Source: an uncultured Clostridia bacterium (lineage in GTDB: Bacteria > Bacillota > Clostridia > Christensenellales > Borkfalkiaceae). Taken from it: a stretch of DNA of 50,851 nt. The notes beneath the pieces were generated by a model that was not told the DNA's origin, did no database searches, and saw only the letters and a program-made list of their open reading frames with translations. The stretch covers positions 1 to 50,851 of the forward strand of contig CALVPX010000053.1 of the NCBI GenBank assembly GCA_944354265.1, given 5' to 3'. The position numbers and the translations under genes were made by a program. Positions 14,168 through 22,563 of this stretch are shown here, piece after piece (position 1 is the first letter of the stretch; each line of letters starts with the position of its first letter).

Positions 14168-14881
14168 TTACCTCGCAGCTTCAATTGCCTGCCGCAAATC
14201 TAACCTTCCTTCGTAAATTGCTTTGCCTACAATTGCCGCATAAATTTTCATTTGACTGAGTTTTTGCAGCTCTTCAAGATATGTAATTCCGCCGGAGGCA
14301 GTGATTTTTATTGATAATGTCTGACATAGTACTTTGTAAATATCTAAATTTGTACCATGCAGACAGCCATCTTTGCTTATATCAGTATAAATAATGTGCT
14401 TTACGCCGATGTTCTGCAGGTTTTTACAAAATTGAACTGAATCTACGGAAGTCTCCTCCTCCCAACCGCTGACGGCGACTTTCCCGCCTTTGGCATCAAC
14501 GCCTACTGAAATTTTTTCGCCGTATTTATCGCACATCTCTTCAACAAAATCAGGATTTTTGATTGCAACCGTACCAAGAATTACACTGCCAACGCCGCAG
14601 TCGAGGTATTTTTTTATTTGTTCTTCGGTCCTTATGCCTCCACCGACTTCGACGTTTATGCTGTACCTCTTTACCAAATCTTCAATTACGGTTGCGTTGT
14701 CGGCCTTGCCGCTGCGGGCGCCGTCGAGGTCGACAATATGTACATTGTTCGCCCCTGCGGCAATGAATTGTTCAATCGCCTGAACGGGCGCAAGCAAGTA
14801 TTTTTTTACGCTGTCGTAGTCGCCACGCGTGAGCCGCACAACATTGCCGTTAATTATGTCTATAGCGGGAAATATCAGCAT
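14168..14881 (-). CDS. hisA: ProFAR isomerase HisA
   Basis: 237 residues, a (beta/alpha)8 barrel with AIDIINGNVVRLTRGD at the N-terminus (catalytic Asp8) and the phosphate-binding segments VGGGIRTEEQI and TASGGITYLEEL. It isomerises ProFAR to PRFAR (step 4). An interspersed-motif copy lies inside the gene at about 14313-14344, encoding DIYKVLCQTLS; the protein length at this spot looks normal, so this is not an insertion that disrupts the fold. Confidence 0.96.
   Translation of the reverse strand: MLIFPAIDIINGNVVRLTRGDYDSVKKYLLAPVQAIEQFIAAGANNVHIVDLDGARSGKADNATVIEDLVKRYSINVEVGGGIRTEEQIKKYLDCGVGSVILGTVAIKNPDFVEEMCDKYGEKISVGVDAKGGKVAVSGWEEETSVDSVQFCKNLQNIGVKHIIYTDISKDGCLHGTNLDIYKVLCQTLSIKITASGGITYLEELQKLSQMKIYAAIVGKAIYEGRLDLRQAIEAAR
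14313..14344 (+). repeat. interspersed motif copy b (inside hisA)
   Basis: GATAATGTCTGACATAGTAC on the plus strand, then TTTGTAAATATC. It shares an exact 20-mer with the intergenic copy at 48737-48772, which is not expected by chance in a window of this size. Confidence 0.75.
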
Positions 14882-14884
14882 CCT

Positions 14885-15502
14885 TCACCTCGCCATTTCG
14901 GCAAACGCCTTTAAAATTTTAAGTCCTGCGTCGCCGCTCTTTTCCGGATGAAACTGCGTGCCGAATATATTTCCTTTAGCTACAACAGCCGTAACATCGG
15001 TGCCATATTCGGTAGTAGCCACAAGATTGCTTTTATCTCTGCATACACCACAGTAGGAATGTACAAAGTATACATACTCTCCCTCGCGGGTATACTTCAA
15101 TAGCGGGCAGCCGTCAATTTTTATATTGAGACTGTTCCAGCCCATGTGCGGAATTTTTAAATTGCTGATATAATCGGCAAGAGGGCGCACCTCGCCCGCA
15201 ATCAGTCCCAATCCGTCATGTTCGCCATATTCATATGATTTTTCAAACAACATCTGCATGCCGAGACAGATGCCCAACAGCGGCTTACCGTCCTTTGCAA
15301 GTTGCCTGACGGGATCAGCCAAACCTGAAGCTCTAAGTTTATCCGCTGCATCGCCGAAGGCACCTACTCCGGGAAGGATGAGAGCCTCAGCCCTTTCAAT
15401 TACTTTTAAATTGCTTGTGACAACGCTTTGGACCCCTATTTTTTTGAGCGAACTGCTCAAGGAAAACAAGTTGCCTACGCCATAATCAATAATTGCAATC
15501 AT
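14885..15502 (-). CDS. hisH: imidazole glycerol phosphate synthase glutaminase subunit HisH
   Basis: 205 residues, a class I glutamine amidotransferase. The catalytic Cys is in LGICLGMQMLF (about residue 79) and the His/Glu pair in GTQFHPEKSG (about 181-190). The oxyanion-strand GVGAFGDA is visible at about 47-54. It releases ammonia from glutamine and passes it to HisF. It overlaps hisB by four bases and sits three bases from hisA. Confidence 0.97.
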   Translation of the reverse strand: MIAIIDYGVGNLFSLSSSLKKIGVQSVVTSNLKVIERAEALILPGVGAFGDAADKLRASGLADPVRQLAKDGKPLLGICLGMQMLFEKSYEYGEHDGLGLIAGEVRPLADYISNLKIPHMGWNSLNIKIDGCPLLKYTREGEYVYFVHSYCGVCRDKSNLVATTEYGTDVTAVVAKGNIFGTQFHPEKSGDAGLKILKAFAEMAR

Positions 15503-16110
15503 AACAATCCTTTGCTTGAAGGCACTCCGCCGCCGACAATGCGAGATGCCGAAGCGAGCGTGCGCGCAAACGCCTTAAAACAGCCTTCAATAATGTGGTG
15601 AGTGTTTTTGCCGTACATTTTTACGAGATGCAGGGTTATCCTTGCTTCGCGGACAAATGAGGTAAAAAATTCCTCTATGAGCTCGGTATCGAATAGGCCT
15701 ACGGACTTTTGTTTGACCACGTCGCTGTCATCGGTGACCTTTGCGCTTTCAATTGCCACATCGTAATTGAGAGTACCCCTGCCGCTGATATCTATGGCGC
15801 AGAGCACCAAAGCCTCGTCCATCGGCAATATTATGTGCGAATAGCGGGCAATGCCCTTTTTATCGCCTATAGCCAACGAAAATGCCTGCCCCAAGGCAAT
15901 GCCGACATCCTCTACCGTGTGATGAAAATCGACGTCGACATCACCCACACATTCAACCTTTAGCCCGAAACCGCTGTGGCAGGCAAACAATTCGAGCATG
16001 TGGTTTAAAAATCCGCAATTTGTATCAATCGAATAATCGCCCCCGTCGAGGTCGAGTTCAAGCTTTATGTCAGTTTCACGCGTCTTACGTTCAATTTTTG
16101 CGCTCCTCAT
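15499..16110 (-). CDS. hisB: imidazoleglycerol-phosphate dehydratase HisB
   Basis: 203 residues, the monofunctional form without a phosphatase domain. The metal-binding motifs DLDGG...NHMLELFACHSG and DVDFHHTVEDVGIALGQA (about residues 55-72), with the second repeat FFTSFVREARITLHL and HHIIEGCFKAFARTL, show the duplicated fold. It forms imidazole acetol phosphate (step 6). The fused histidinol-phosphate phosphatase of enteric HisB is absent, so that step must be done by another gene. Confidence 0.96.
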   Translation of the reverse strand: MRSAKIERKTRETDIKLELDLDGGDYSIDTNCGFLNHMLELFACHSGFGLKVECVGDVDVDFHHTVEDVGIALGQAFSLAIGDKKGIARYSHIILPMDEALVLCAIDISGRGTLNYDVAIESAKVTDDSDVVKQKSVGLFDTELIEEFFTSFVREARITLHLVKMYGKNTHHIIEGCFKAFARTLASASRIVGGGVPSSKGLL

Positions 16111-17166
16111 TCAGCCCTCCAAAATTTCTTTGAGTGCCGCCAACAGGGCGGCAGTTTCCTGATCCGTACCCACAGTAATCCTTATAAAATTTTTAATTCT
16201 CTCGTCCGAAAAATGCCTTACGAGAATGGCCTTTTCCTTGAGCTTGAAATACAAATCTTCTCCGCTCATCTTCTGAGTGCATGCAAGCACAAAATTTGCT
16301 GACGACGGCAACACATAAAAATCCAAATCCTTCAGTCCATCGATAAGTTTTGCGCGCGTTGCAACAATTTTACTTACAGTCAATTTGAAATACTCGTCGT
16401 CTTCTATAGCATTTTTAGCGAGCAGCATCGAGACGGTGTTGACGTTATACGGATGAAAGGAATATTTGACCTTGTTCAAATCTACAATCAGCTTACTGTC
16501 GGCAATGATATATCCCACCCTTGCGCCGGCAAGTGAGCGCGACTTTGAAAAGGTGTTTACCACGACGAGATTGTCGTATTTTTTTATAAGGGGAATTGCG
16601 TTCTCACCGAAGAAATCAACGTATGCCTGATCGACAATTACAATGTTGTCACTGTTCTCTATTATTATCTTTTCAATAGCGCTTAGAGACAGCGCAATAC
16701 CCGTCTGCGCGTTGGGATTGGCTATTACAATCGTTTTATGTTTGGCATAGTACTTTTCAAAATCGATTGAATAGTCTTTTTCAAGATGAATATGCTCCAC
16801 GGGGCAATCGTACATGTGCGCAAACACATCATAGAAGCCGTAAGTTACATCGGCATAGCAGACGCCTCCCCTTCCGTAAGCCTGAAAGCAGAAGGCCAAC
16901 GCCTCATCCGAACCGTTTGTGACCAAAACATTTTCGCTGCTAACCCCGTAATAATTGGCGATTGCTCTTACGAGCGGTTTACATTCGGGGTCGGAATAAC
17001 GCTTAAGATTTTTAAGGACATCCTGAGTAATGCTCTTTACCGCACGGTCGCTTGTATAATACGGATTTTCGTTGGTATTTAATTTTATATAGCTCTTGTC
17101 CTGCGGCTGTTCGCCGGGAACATACGGCGCTATGCCGTTTACCTTTTCACAAGCAAACCTGCTCAT
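16111..17166 (-). CDS. hisC: histidinol-phosphate aminotransferase HisC
   Basis: 351 residues, PLP-dependent class I/II fold. LNTNENPY (about residues 29-36) is the family start; the active-site lysine is in NTFSKSRSLAGARVGYII (about 202-219), and ANPNAQTG at about 148-155. It transaminates imidazole acetol phosphate. A weak interspersed-motif match lies at 16734-16763 within it. It overlaps hisD by four bases and abuts hisB. Confidence 0.95.
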   Translation of the reverse strand: MSRFACEKVNGIAPYVPGEQPQDKSYIKLNTNENPYYTSDRAVKSITQDVLKNLKRYSDPECKPLVRAIANYYGVSSENVLVTNGSDEALAFCFQAYGRGGVCYADVTYGFYDVFAHMYDCPVEHIHLEKDYSIDFEKYYAKHKTIVIANPNAQTGIALSLSAIEKIIIENSDNIVIVDQAYVDFFGENAIPLIKKYDNLVVVNTFSKSRSLAGARVGYIIADSKLIVDLNKVKYSFHPYNVNTVSMLLAKNAIEDDEYFKLTVSKIVATRAKLIDGLKDLDFYVLPSSANFVLACTQKMSGEDLYFKLKEKAILVRHFSDERIKNFIRITVGTDQETAALLAALKEILEG

Positions 17167-18437
17167 TTTTCCGTCCTTACAGTTATGCTTTCAGCGTGAG
17201 CGGTGAGCCCTTCGGATTGTGCGAAGGTAACAATGTCGCTTGCGCTGTCTTTTAATTTCTGAGGCGTGTAATAAATATATTGTGTTGTCTTGATAAAGTC
17301 CTCCACCCCGAGCGGCGACGAAAATTTTGCCGTGCCGCTTGTAGGCAACGTGTGGTTGGGACCGGCATAATAGTCGCCTACCGGCTCAGGAGTGTTGTAG
17401 CCAAGGAACACTGACCCCGCATTGTTTACCTTTTTGAGCAAATCAAACGGCTCCTTTACGACAAGTTCAAGATGTTCGGGTGCGAGCTCGTCAGAGAGCG
17501 CCACCGCTTCTTCAAGGTTGTCGGTGACAATAAGTTTGCAATTGTTGCGTATAGACGCCCCTGCTATTTCTTGCCTTGAAAGATTTTTCAATCTTCTTTC
17601 AAGCGCAACCGAGACGTCCTGCGCAAGCTTTGCGCAGTCAGTTATAAGAACTGCCGTGGCAAGCTCGTCATGTTCCGCCTGCGACAATAAATCGGCGGCG
17701 ACGCACTCCGAATCGGCTCCGTCATCGGCAATAATCAATATTTCCGAAGGGCCGGCTATCATATCTATTCCGCACACGCCATATACAAGCTTTTTAGCTG
17801 TAGCCACAAATATGTTGCCGGGCCCGGTAATTTTATCTACTTTTTCTATGCTTTCTGTGCCATATGCAAGAGCGGCTATCGCCTGAGCCCCGCCGACTTT
17901 ATAAACTTCAGTCACACCTGCAATAGACGCCGCAACGAGCACCTCAGGCTTGACTTTGCCGTCTTTAAGAGGAGGCGTAACCATCACGATCCTCTCCACT
18001 CCGGCTATCTTTGCAGGCACTGCGTTCATCAGCACTGTTGACGGATAGGCAGCTTTGCCGCCGGGAACATATAAACCTGCGCTTTTAAGCGGGGTTACCT
18101 TTTGCCCCAAGACGCAGCCGTTACTTTTAATTTCAAAACCTTCTCTCAGTTGCGCCCGGTGAAAAGCTGCAATGTTTTGGGCTGAACGGCGAAGAATAGC
18201 TTTATACTCTTCGCTTACAAGTTTTTCGGCCTCGTCAAACTCGTCTTGTGAAACGGCAAGCTCACGAACCTCCGTCTTATCAAACTTTAATGTATATTCC
18301 CTGAGGGCATTATCCCCTCTGCCACGCACGTCGGCGATAATTTCCTTAACGGTCTGCTCCACCGCCGAAGTGTCGAGTATTGAACGGTTTAATATTTGTT
18401 TTTTTGTGTCTGCACTATATTTAATCGGCTCAATCAT
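17163..18437 (-). CDS. hisD: histidinol dehydrogenase HisD
   Basis: 424 residues, full length. The NAD-binding segment VAGVERIVMVTPP, the family motif KVGGAQAIAALAYGT and GPGNIFVATAKKLVYG, the Ile-Asp-Met-Ile-Ala-Gly-Pro-Ser-Glu segment, and the zinc-ligand regions LLSQAEHD and NHTLPTSGTAKFSSPLGV are all present. It oxidises histidinol to histidine in two NAD-dependent steps. It overlaps hisC and hisG by four bases each. Confidence 0.97.
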   Translation of the reverse strand: MIEPIKYSADTKKQILNRSILDTSAVEQTVKEIIADVRGRGDNALREYTLKFDKTEVRELAVSQDEFDEAEKLVSEEYKAILRRSAQNIAAFHRAQLREGFEIKSNGCVLGQKVTPLKSAGLYVPGGKAAYPSTVLMNAVPAKIAGVERIVMVTPPLKDGKVKPEVLVAASIAGVTEVYKVGGAQAIAALAYGTESIEKVDKITGPGNIFVATAKKLVYGVCGIDMIAGPSEILIIADDGADSECVAADLLSQAEHDELATAVLITDCAKLAQDVSVALERRLKNLSRQEIAGASIRNNCKLIVTDNLEEAVALSDELAPEHLELVVKEPFDLLKKVNNAGSVFLGYNTPEPVGDYYAGPNHTLPTSGTAKFSSPLGVEDFIKTTQYIYYTPQKLKDSASDIVTFAQSEGLTAHAESITVRTEK

Positions 18438-19057
18438 TTTTTAACCTCTTCAGAAATTTTTTGAATTAAAGTTAAAATTTCTTTGTTCTTAAACCTGTAC
18501 GACGCTTTATTTGCCACCAATCTTGCGCTGATGGGAAATATTTCGGCAAAAACTTTTAAATTATTTTCGCGCAAGGTCGTTCCCGTCTCAACTATATCAA
18601 CTATTACGTCAGACATATCAAGTATGGGCGCGAGCTCTATTGACCCGTTTAGCTTGATGATCTCTATATCTCTGCCAAGTTTTGCATAGTACTTTTTTGC
18701 TACATTGATGAATTTTGTAGCTACGCGGAGCGGGCGGGAAGTATCATCGTACCAATCGCACTTTGCCGCCACGCACATTTTGCATTTGCCCATGCCGAGG
18801 TCGGCAAGTTCGTATACATCGGGGGAACAGTCCTCAATAATGTCTTTCCCGACCACCCCCACATCGGCGGCGCCGCGCTCAACATATACGGCGACATCCG
18901 CAGGTTTAACCCAAAAATAACTTACGCCGCCCTTTTCATCGCGGAAAATAAGTTTGCGGCTGTTCTCGTCATACGCATCGCATTTATAGCCCACATCAGA
19001 CAGGAGCGCATAAACCTTTTCGCCCAATCTGCCCTTAGGCAACGCTATGTTTATCAT
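18434..19057 (-). CDS. hisG: ATP phosphoribosyltransferase catalytic subunit HisG (short form)
   Basis: 207 residues, the short HisG type that lacks the C-terminal ACT-like regulatory domain and needs HisZ. IALPKGRLGEKVY at the N-terminus and the PRPP loop around DIVETGTTLRENNLKVF (about residues 155-171) are clear. It catalyses the first and committed step of histidine synthesis. It starts one base after hisZ ends. Confidence 0.96.
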   Translation of the reverse strand: MINIALPKGRLGEKVYALLSDVGYKCDAYDENSRKLIFRDEKGGVSYFWVKPADVAVYVERGAADVGVVGKDIIEDCSPDVYELADLGMGKCKMCVAAKCDWYDDTSRPLRVATKFINVAKKYYAKLGRDIEIIKLNGSIELAPILDMSDVIVDIVETGTTLRENNLKVFAEIFPISARLVANKASYRFKNKEILTLIQKISEEVKK

Positions 19058-19058
19058 G

Positions 19059-20141
19059 TCAGCCCTCCCTCAAGTCAACTGTCTTTCCAAAGCGGAATAC
19101 CTGCGGAACATTGTGGGAAATACGAACAGAGCAGCCCTCTTTCAAAAATTTTTCGCTTTGGATGAGAGCTTTGTACTGCGATTTGTTATCGTAAAGGATG
19201 AGCACATCGACAAAATTCCCGTCCGGCTTGAAATATCTTTCAAGCTCTCCGAGGTAGAGCGCAAACCCTATTGCGCCCCCCTTTTTACCCATCTTTCTGA
19301 GGAGTTTGTCATATCTTCCTCCCGAAAGAACGCGGCGCGGAATACCGCCAACATATCCGTTGAAAATAATGCCGTTGTAATAGTCTGCATTGTTGGCAAT
19401 GGAAAAGTTGACGTTTATCCTGTCCTTGTAACCAAGTTCGCCGATAATCTTAATCAGACGCTCAAGCTCTTCCACGGCTTCGGTCATGCTTGAATTTATT
19501 GCACAATCTTTAGCTCTCTTTATTGCCTCATCGGTATCGCCGTTAATGCTCACTATCTCCTTAAAAGCTTCAGCGGCCTTTTCATCCAAATTATTTGCTT
19601 TGGCAAAGGACATAAAGTCATGCACGTTTTTGCTGCGCAAATATGAATAGACGAGGTCTTTTTTATCGGCCGACAGTCCAAACGATGAAACTAGCCCTTC
19701 AGTATATCCCATATGCGAAATATCGAGAAGATAATCACCGCTTACGGTAGATAATGTTTTTAAAATTAGAGTTACAACTTCCGCCTCGCACGCTTCGTCG
19801 ATAGCCCCTATTACTTCGACGCCCGTCTGATTGATATCGCGGAACTCCCCGCCATCTTCGGGACGACGGTATACCTTCTCGGTATAAAAAAGTTTTTGGG
19901 TATCATCGTCGTACTGAGCGTGGCTGATTATAGAGAGAGTGACGTCGGGACGGAGCGCCAAAAGTCTGCCTTCCGCACCGCTGAAAGTTATAACGTTTTT
20001 ACTTATGAGAAAGTCTATATTTTCAAGATACAGGGAGTAATCTTCAAAACAGCCGGGTCTGTAGCGCTTGTAGCCCCTGCTTTCATACAGTGCCGCAAGC
20101 TCAGATAAAACGGCATCTTCGCCTTTTATATTGTTCATCAT
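19059..20141 (-). CDS. hisZ: ATP phosphoribosyltransferase regulatory subunit HisZ
   Basis: 360 residues, a histidyl-tRNA synthetase-like fold without tRNA charging ability. LRPDVTLSIISHAQ (about residues 63-76), YTEKVYRRP and NQTGVEVIG mark the motif 2-like core; IPRRVLSGGRYDKLLRKMG with AIGFALYLGELE is the motif 3 region. It pairs with the short HisG to form the feedback-inhibited octamer. It overlaps the TrpR-like regulator by four bases. Confidence 0.93.
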   Translation of the reverse strand: MMNNIKGEDAVLSELAALYESRGYKRYRPGCFEDYSLYLENIDFLISKNVITFSGAEGRLLALRPDVTLSIISHAQYDDDTQKLFYTEKVYRRPEDGGEFRDINQTGVEVIGAIDEACEAEVVTLILKTLSTVSGDYLLDISHMGYTEGLVSSFGLSADKKDLVYSYLRSKNVHDFMSFAKANNLDEKAAEAFKEIVSINGDTDEAIKRAKDCAINSSMTEAVEELERLIKIIGELGYKDRINVNFSIANNADYYNGIIFNGYVGGIPRRVLSGGRYDKLLRKMGKKGGAIGFALYLGELERYFKPDGNFVDVLILYDNKSQYKALIQSEKFLKEGCSVRISHNVPQVFRFGKTVDLREG

Positions 20142-20422
20142 TCTTTACCGCTATAATCAATAAATTTTTTATATCCGCCGCTCCCGTGTGAGATTGAACG
20201 CGAAATACGCGAAAGCGTGGTGCTTGAAATTTCCGTTTCCGCAATAATTTCATTATAAGTTTTGCCTTCAAGGAACAATTTTGCCGCGTATGCGCGCTGA
20301 GCCATCTGCTCAACCTCTTTATATGTACAAAGGTCATCAAGAAGAGCTTTGCAATCTTCGCGGGATTGCAGCTTTATAAAGAGATCGTACAATTCATCAA
20401 TATGTGCATTGGAATCTTTCAT
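20138..20422 (-). CDS. TrpR-like YerC/YecD family regulator, probable histidine-operon repressor
   Basis: 94 residues. The TrpR-type helix-turn-helix is visible: EVEQMAQRAYAAKLFLEGKTYNEIIAETEISSTTLSRISRSI (about residues 35-76), the last part being the recognition helix. The family (YerC/YecD) is known in Firmicutes, and some members are predicted histidine-responsive repressors (HisR). Here it is the first gene of the his operon, directly downstream of its promoter, which makes autoregulation and control of his genes likely. The ligand is inferred. Confidence 0.88.
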   Translation of the reverse strand: MKDSNAHIDELYDLFIKLQSREDCKALLDDLCTYKEVEQMAQRAYAAKLFLEGKTYNEIIAETEISSTTLSRISRSISHGSGGYKKFIDYSGKE

Positions 20423-20439
20423 TTATCTCACCTTAAAGT

Positions 20440-20480
20440 TATTACATATATAGTATACTTTATTACAGTAAAGAAGTAAA
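20440..20480 (-). promoter_or_regulatory. his operon promoter with candidate operator
   Basis: Minus-strand TTTACT (20475-20480) and TATACT (20452-20457) with 17-base spacer. The -10 is embedded in the palindrome AGTATACT, and TGTAATA occurs twice, once on each side. An AAAGT...ACTTT pair also surrounds the -10. These are candidate sites for the TrpR-like product. No T-box leader is present: the leader is only about 25 bases. Confidence 0.6.
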
Positions 20481-20499
20481 GCAATTTTAATAAAAAAAT

Positions 20500-20523
20500 T
20501 TGCGGAAATTTTAAATTCCGCAA
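20500..20523 (-). terminator. rpiB terminator
   Basis: On the minus strand TTGCGGAA / TTCCGCAA with an eight-base AT loop, then ATTTTTTTATT. It separates the rpiB unit from the his operon. Confidence 0.8.
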
Positions 20524-20551
20524 AATACTTTTCGTGTTCTGAAGTCGCAGG

Positions 20552-21001
20552 TCATTTGCAATACTTCTTCTCGATTGCAGTAATTTTGTCGACTCTGCGC
20601 TGATGGCGCCCGCCCTCAAACTCGGTCGTGAGGAAAGTTTCAACAATTTCAAGCGCGTAGCCGACGCCGATGACCTTTTCTCCCATAGCGAGCATATTGG
20701 CGTCGTTGTGTAAACGGGTATATTTTGCGCAGTAACTATCGTGGCAGTGCGCACACCTTATGCCGGGAACCTTGTTTGCAACGATCGAAACGCCTATACC
20801 TGTGGAGCAAACCACTATGCCCCTGTCACATTGACCGTTTGCAACGGCTTCTGCTGCGGGAAGGGCAAAGTCGGGATAGTCGCAGCTGTCAAAACTATTT
20901 GTACCGAAATCAACATATTCATATCCGTGCTCCTGCAGATATTTGATAATTTCACGTTTCAAGTTAAGAGCACCATGATCGCAAGCAAGTGCAATTTTCA
21001 T
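20552..21001 (-). CDS. rpiB: ribose 5-phosphate isomerase B
   Basis: 149 residues. IALACDHGALNLK at the N-terminus, DYPDFALPAAEAV, the active-site Cys in VVCSTGIGVSIVANK (about residues 63-77) and RCAHCHDSYCAKYTRLHNDANMLAMG are all family signatures of the RpiB/LacAB group. It interconverts ribose 5-phosphate and ribulose 5-phosphate. The order ywlC-like, phosphatase, rpiB is a conserved Firmicutes arrangement and points to one transcript. It supplies the pentose phosphate used for PRPP, which the neighbouring his operon consumes. Confidence 0.95.
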   Translation of the reverse strand: MKIALACDHGALNLKREIIKYLQEHGYEYVDFGTNSFDSCDYPDFALPAAEAVANGQCDRGIVVCSTGIGVSIVANKVPGIRCAHCHDSYCAKYTRLHNDANMLAMGEKVIGVGYALEIVETFLTTEFEGGRHQRRVDKITAIEKKYCK

Positions 21002-21056
21002 TGTATTATTCCTCCTGTAGGTTAAAAGCAGGTAAAACAGATAAGCCCCTTAAAAC

Positions 21057-21515
21057 CTATTCTTCGTATTTTAAAATATAATTATCAATAATTTTATCGC
21101 AGGCCGAGGAAATAATATTTCTCGTCAACCTGTAAACATCCAAATCGGCACCGTAGGGGTCGGGAACCTCTCTGCCGCAAAACGACCGGATACACACCAC
21201 GTTGCCGCAACCTTCAAGCATCTGCCTGTGAGCTTCGGTCATGGTAATCACAAGCACGCTGTTGTCAATCAGTTTTTGACTGAGTTGACGCGGGGTAAAA
21301 TTTGGCTTAATAGCAACGCCTGCTTCCTCAAGCGCAATGCGCGAATTGCCGTTGAGTCCCTCACCTATCTGTGCATGAACGCCGCACGACAGGACGTCCC
21401 ACCACTTTATTTTGCGGGATTTGATTTTGGAGCGCAAAATCATTTCCGCCATGGGACTGCGGCATGTATTACCTGTACATACGAAAAGTATCTTTTTTCT
21501 CTTCATTTCAGCCAC
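21057..21515 (-). CDS. low-molecular-weight protein (arginine/tyrosine) phosphatase, YwlE-like
   Basis: 152 residues from an ATG whose start overlaps the threonylcarbamoyl-AMP synthase gene by eight bases; translation may begin at Met4. The P-loop FVCTGNTCRSPMAE (Cys13 nucleophile, Arg19) and the DPY acid loop at VPDPYGAD (about 120-127) are intact. The Thr after Asn in the loop is typical of the arginine phosphatase YwlE of Bacillus, and the neighbourhood (ywlC upstream, rpiB downstream) is the same as for YwlE. Arginine phosphatase activity is inferred from that; a tyrosine phosphatase remains possible. Confidence 0.88.
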   Translation of the reverse strand: MAEMKRKKILFVCTGNTCRSPMAEMILRSKIKSRKIKWWDVLSCGVHAQIGEGLNGNSRIALEEAGVAIKPNFTPRQLSQKLIDNSVLVITMTEAHRQMLEGCGNVVCIRSFCGREVPDPYGADLDVYRLTRNIISSACDKIIDNYILKYEE

Positions 21516-22497
21516 ACGCCTTTGAAAGTCTGTTCATCACGCCGACCATAACTCCGTCCTGCTTTTGCGGCGCAACGGCGATAATGATATCGGCAACCCT
21601 TTCGCCTTCGCGCAATTTGTCGTATAAATTTGCGGCAACGGCATTTTCATCGCCGCCGAGATTGAGAATTTTGGCATCCTCCATGTCGCGGGCAACCTGC
21701 TCATCGCACATGATGCGGGCACGTTCGCCGCGCGCAGTGCAAATTTTATACTCTTTGAGTGCTTCTGCGCGGTGCTCATAATCAAAGAGCATCGTTTTAC
21801 AGCGGGGCAAATAATGTTTATACTTCATGCCCGGCGAGCGCACGCGCTCGCATTCCACCATATGGTATTCGTCGCACTCGCCTGCGACCTGAGCAACCAT
21901 GTCTCGGGTGACGAGACCGCTGCGCAATACGCAGGGAACGTCGCCCGTACAGTCGAGCACGGTGCTTTCAATCCCGCCTGTGCATTTTCCGCCGTCCAAT
22001 ATCAATTTGATTTTGCCGTCGAGGTCATCAAGGACATGCTGTGCAGTGACGGGGCTGACGTGCTTTGAAACATTCGCGCTCGGGGCGGCGATGGGCAAGC
22101 CGACATACTTCAGAAATTTCTGCGCTCCCTCATGCGAAGGCACACGTATTGCGAGAGTGTTGAGCCCGCACGAAACGGTAGGGCAGACCACCCCCCTGCT
22201 GTTGTATACCATAGTCAGGGGGCCCGGCAAGAAAGCTTTGGCAAGGAGCTTTGCATATTCAGGTATATTATCTACAAGCTCGGTTATGTCGTAGCCCTTG
22301 TGCACATGCACAATCAAAGGATTGTCCGAGGGGCGACCCTTTGTTGCATAAATGAGCTTTACCGCATCGTCGTTGAGGGCGTTTGCACCCAACCCGTAGA
22401 CCGTCTCGGTGGGGAAAGCAACAAGCCCACCCTCGTTAATTATTGATTTGGCAAGCTCAAGCGAGTTTTCATCTATCGCAAGAATGCGGGTTTTCAT
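21508..22497 (-). CDS. ywlC: L-threonylcarbamoyladenylate synthase (Sua5/YwlC type)
   Basis: 329 residues, the long Sua5 form. The N-terminal YrdC domain (FPTETVYGLGANA, KGRPSDNPLIVHV, APSANVSKHVSPV) binds threonine, bicarbonate and ATP; the C-terminal Sua5 domain begins at about residue 220 (SPGMKYKHYLPR). It makes threonylcarbamoyl-AMP for the universal tRNA modification t6A, needed by tRNAs that read ANN codons. It begins 66 bases after dnaB and is followed by the phosphatase gene with an eight-base overlap. Confidence 0.95.
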   Translation of the reverse strand: MKTRILAIDENSLELAKSIINEGGLVAFPTETVYGLGANALNDDAVKLIYATKGRPSDNPLIVHVHKGYDITELVDNIPEYAKLLAKAFLPGPLTMVYNSRGVVCPTVSCGLNTLAIRVPSHEGAQKFLKYVGLPIAAPSANVSKHVSPVTAQHVLDDLDGKIKLILDGGKCTGGIESTVLDCTGDVPCVLRSGLVTRDMVAQVAGECDEYHMVECERVRSPGMKYKHYLPRCKTMLFDYEHRAEALKEYKICTARGERARIMCDEQVARDMEDAKILNLGGDENAVAANLYDKLREGERVADIIIAVAPQKQDGVMVGVMNRLSKACG

Positions 22498-22563
22498 ATA
22501 GTTGCCTTTAAACTCACCATAAAAAAATGGATAAGTAATTTCATTCTGTACAAATTGAATTCA

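Noticed and set aside
12762-20480. T-box or riboswitch control of the his operon
   Set aside because: The leader is only about 25 bases, too short for a T-box, and no riboswitch-like structure was seen.
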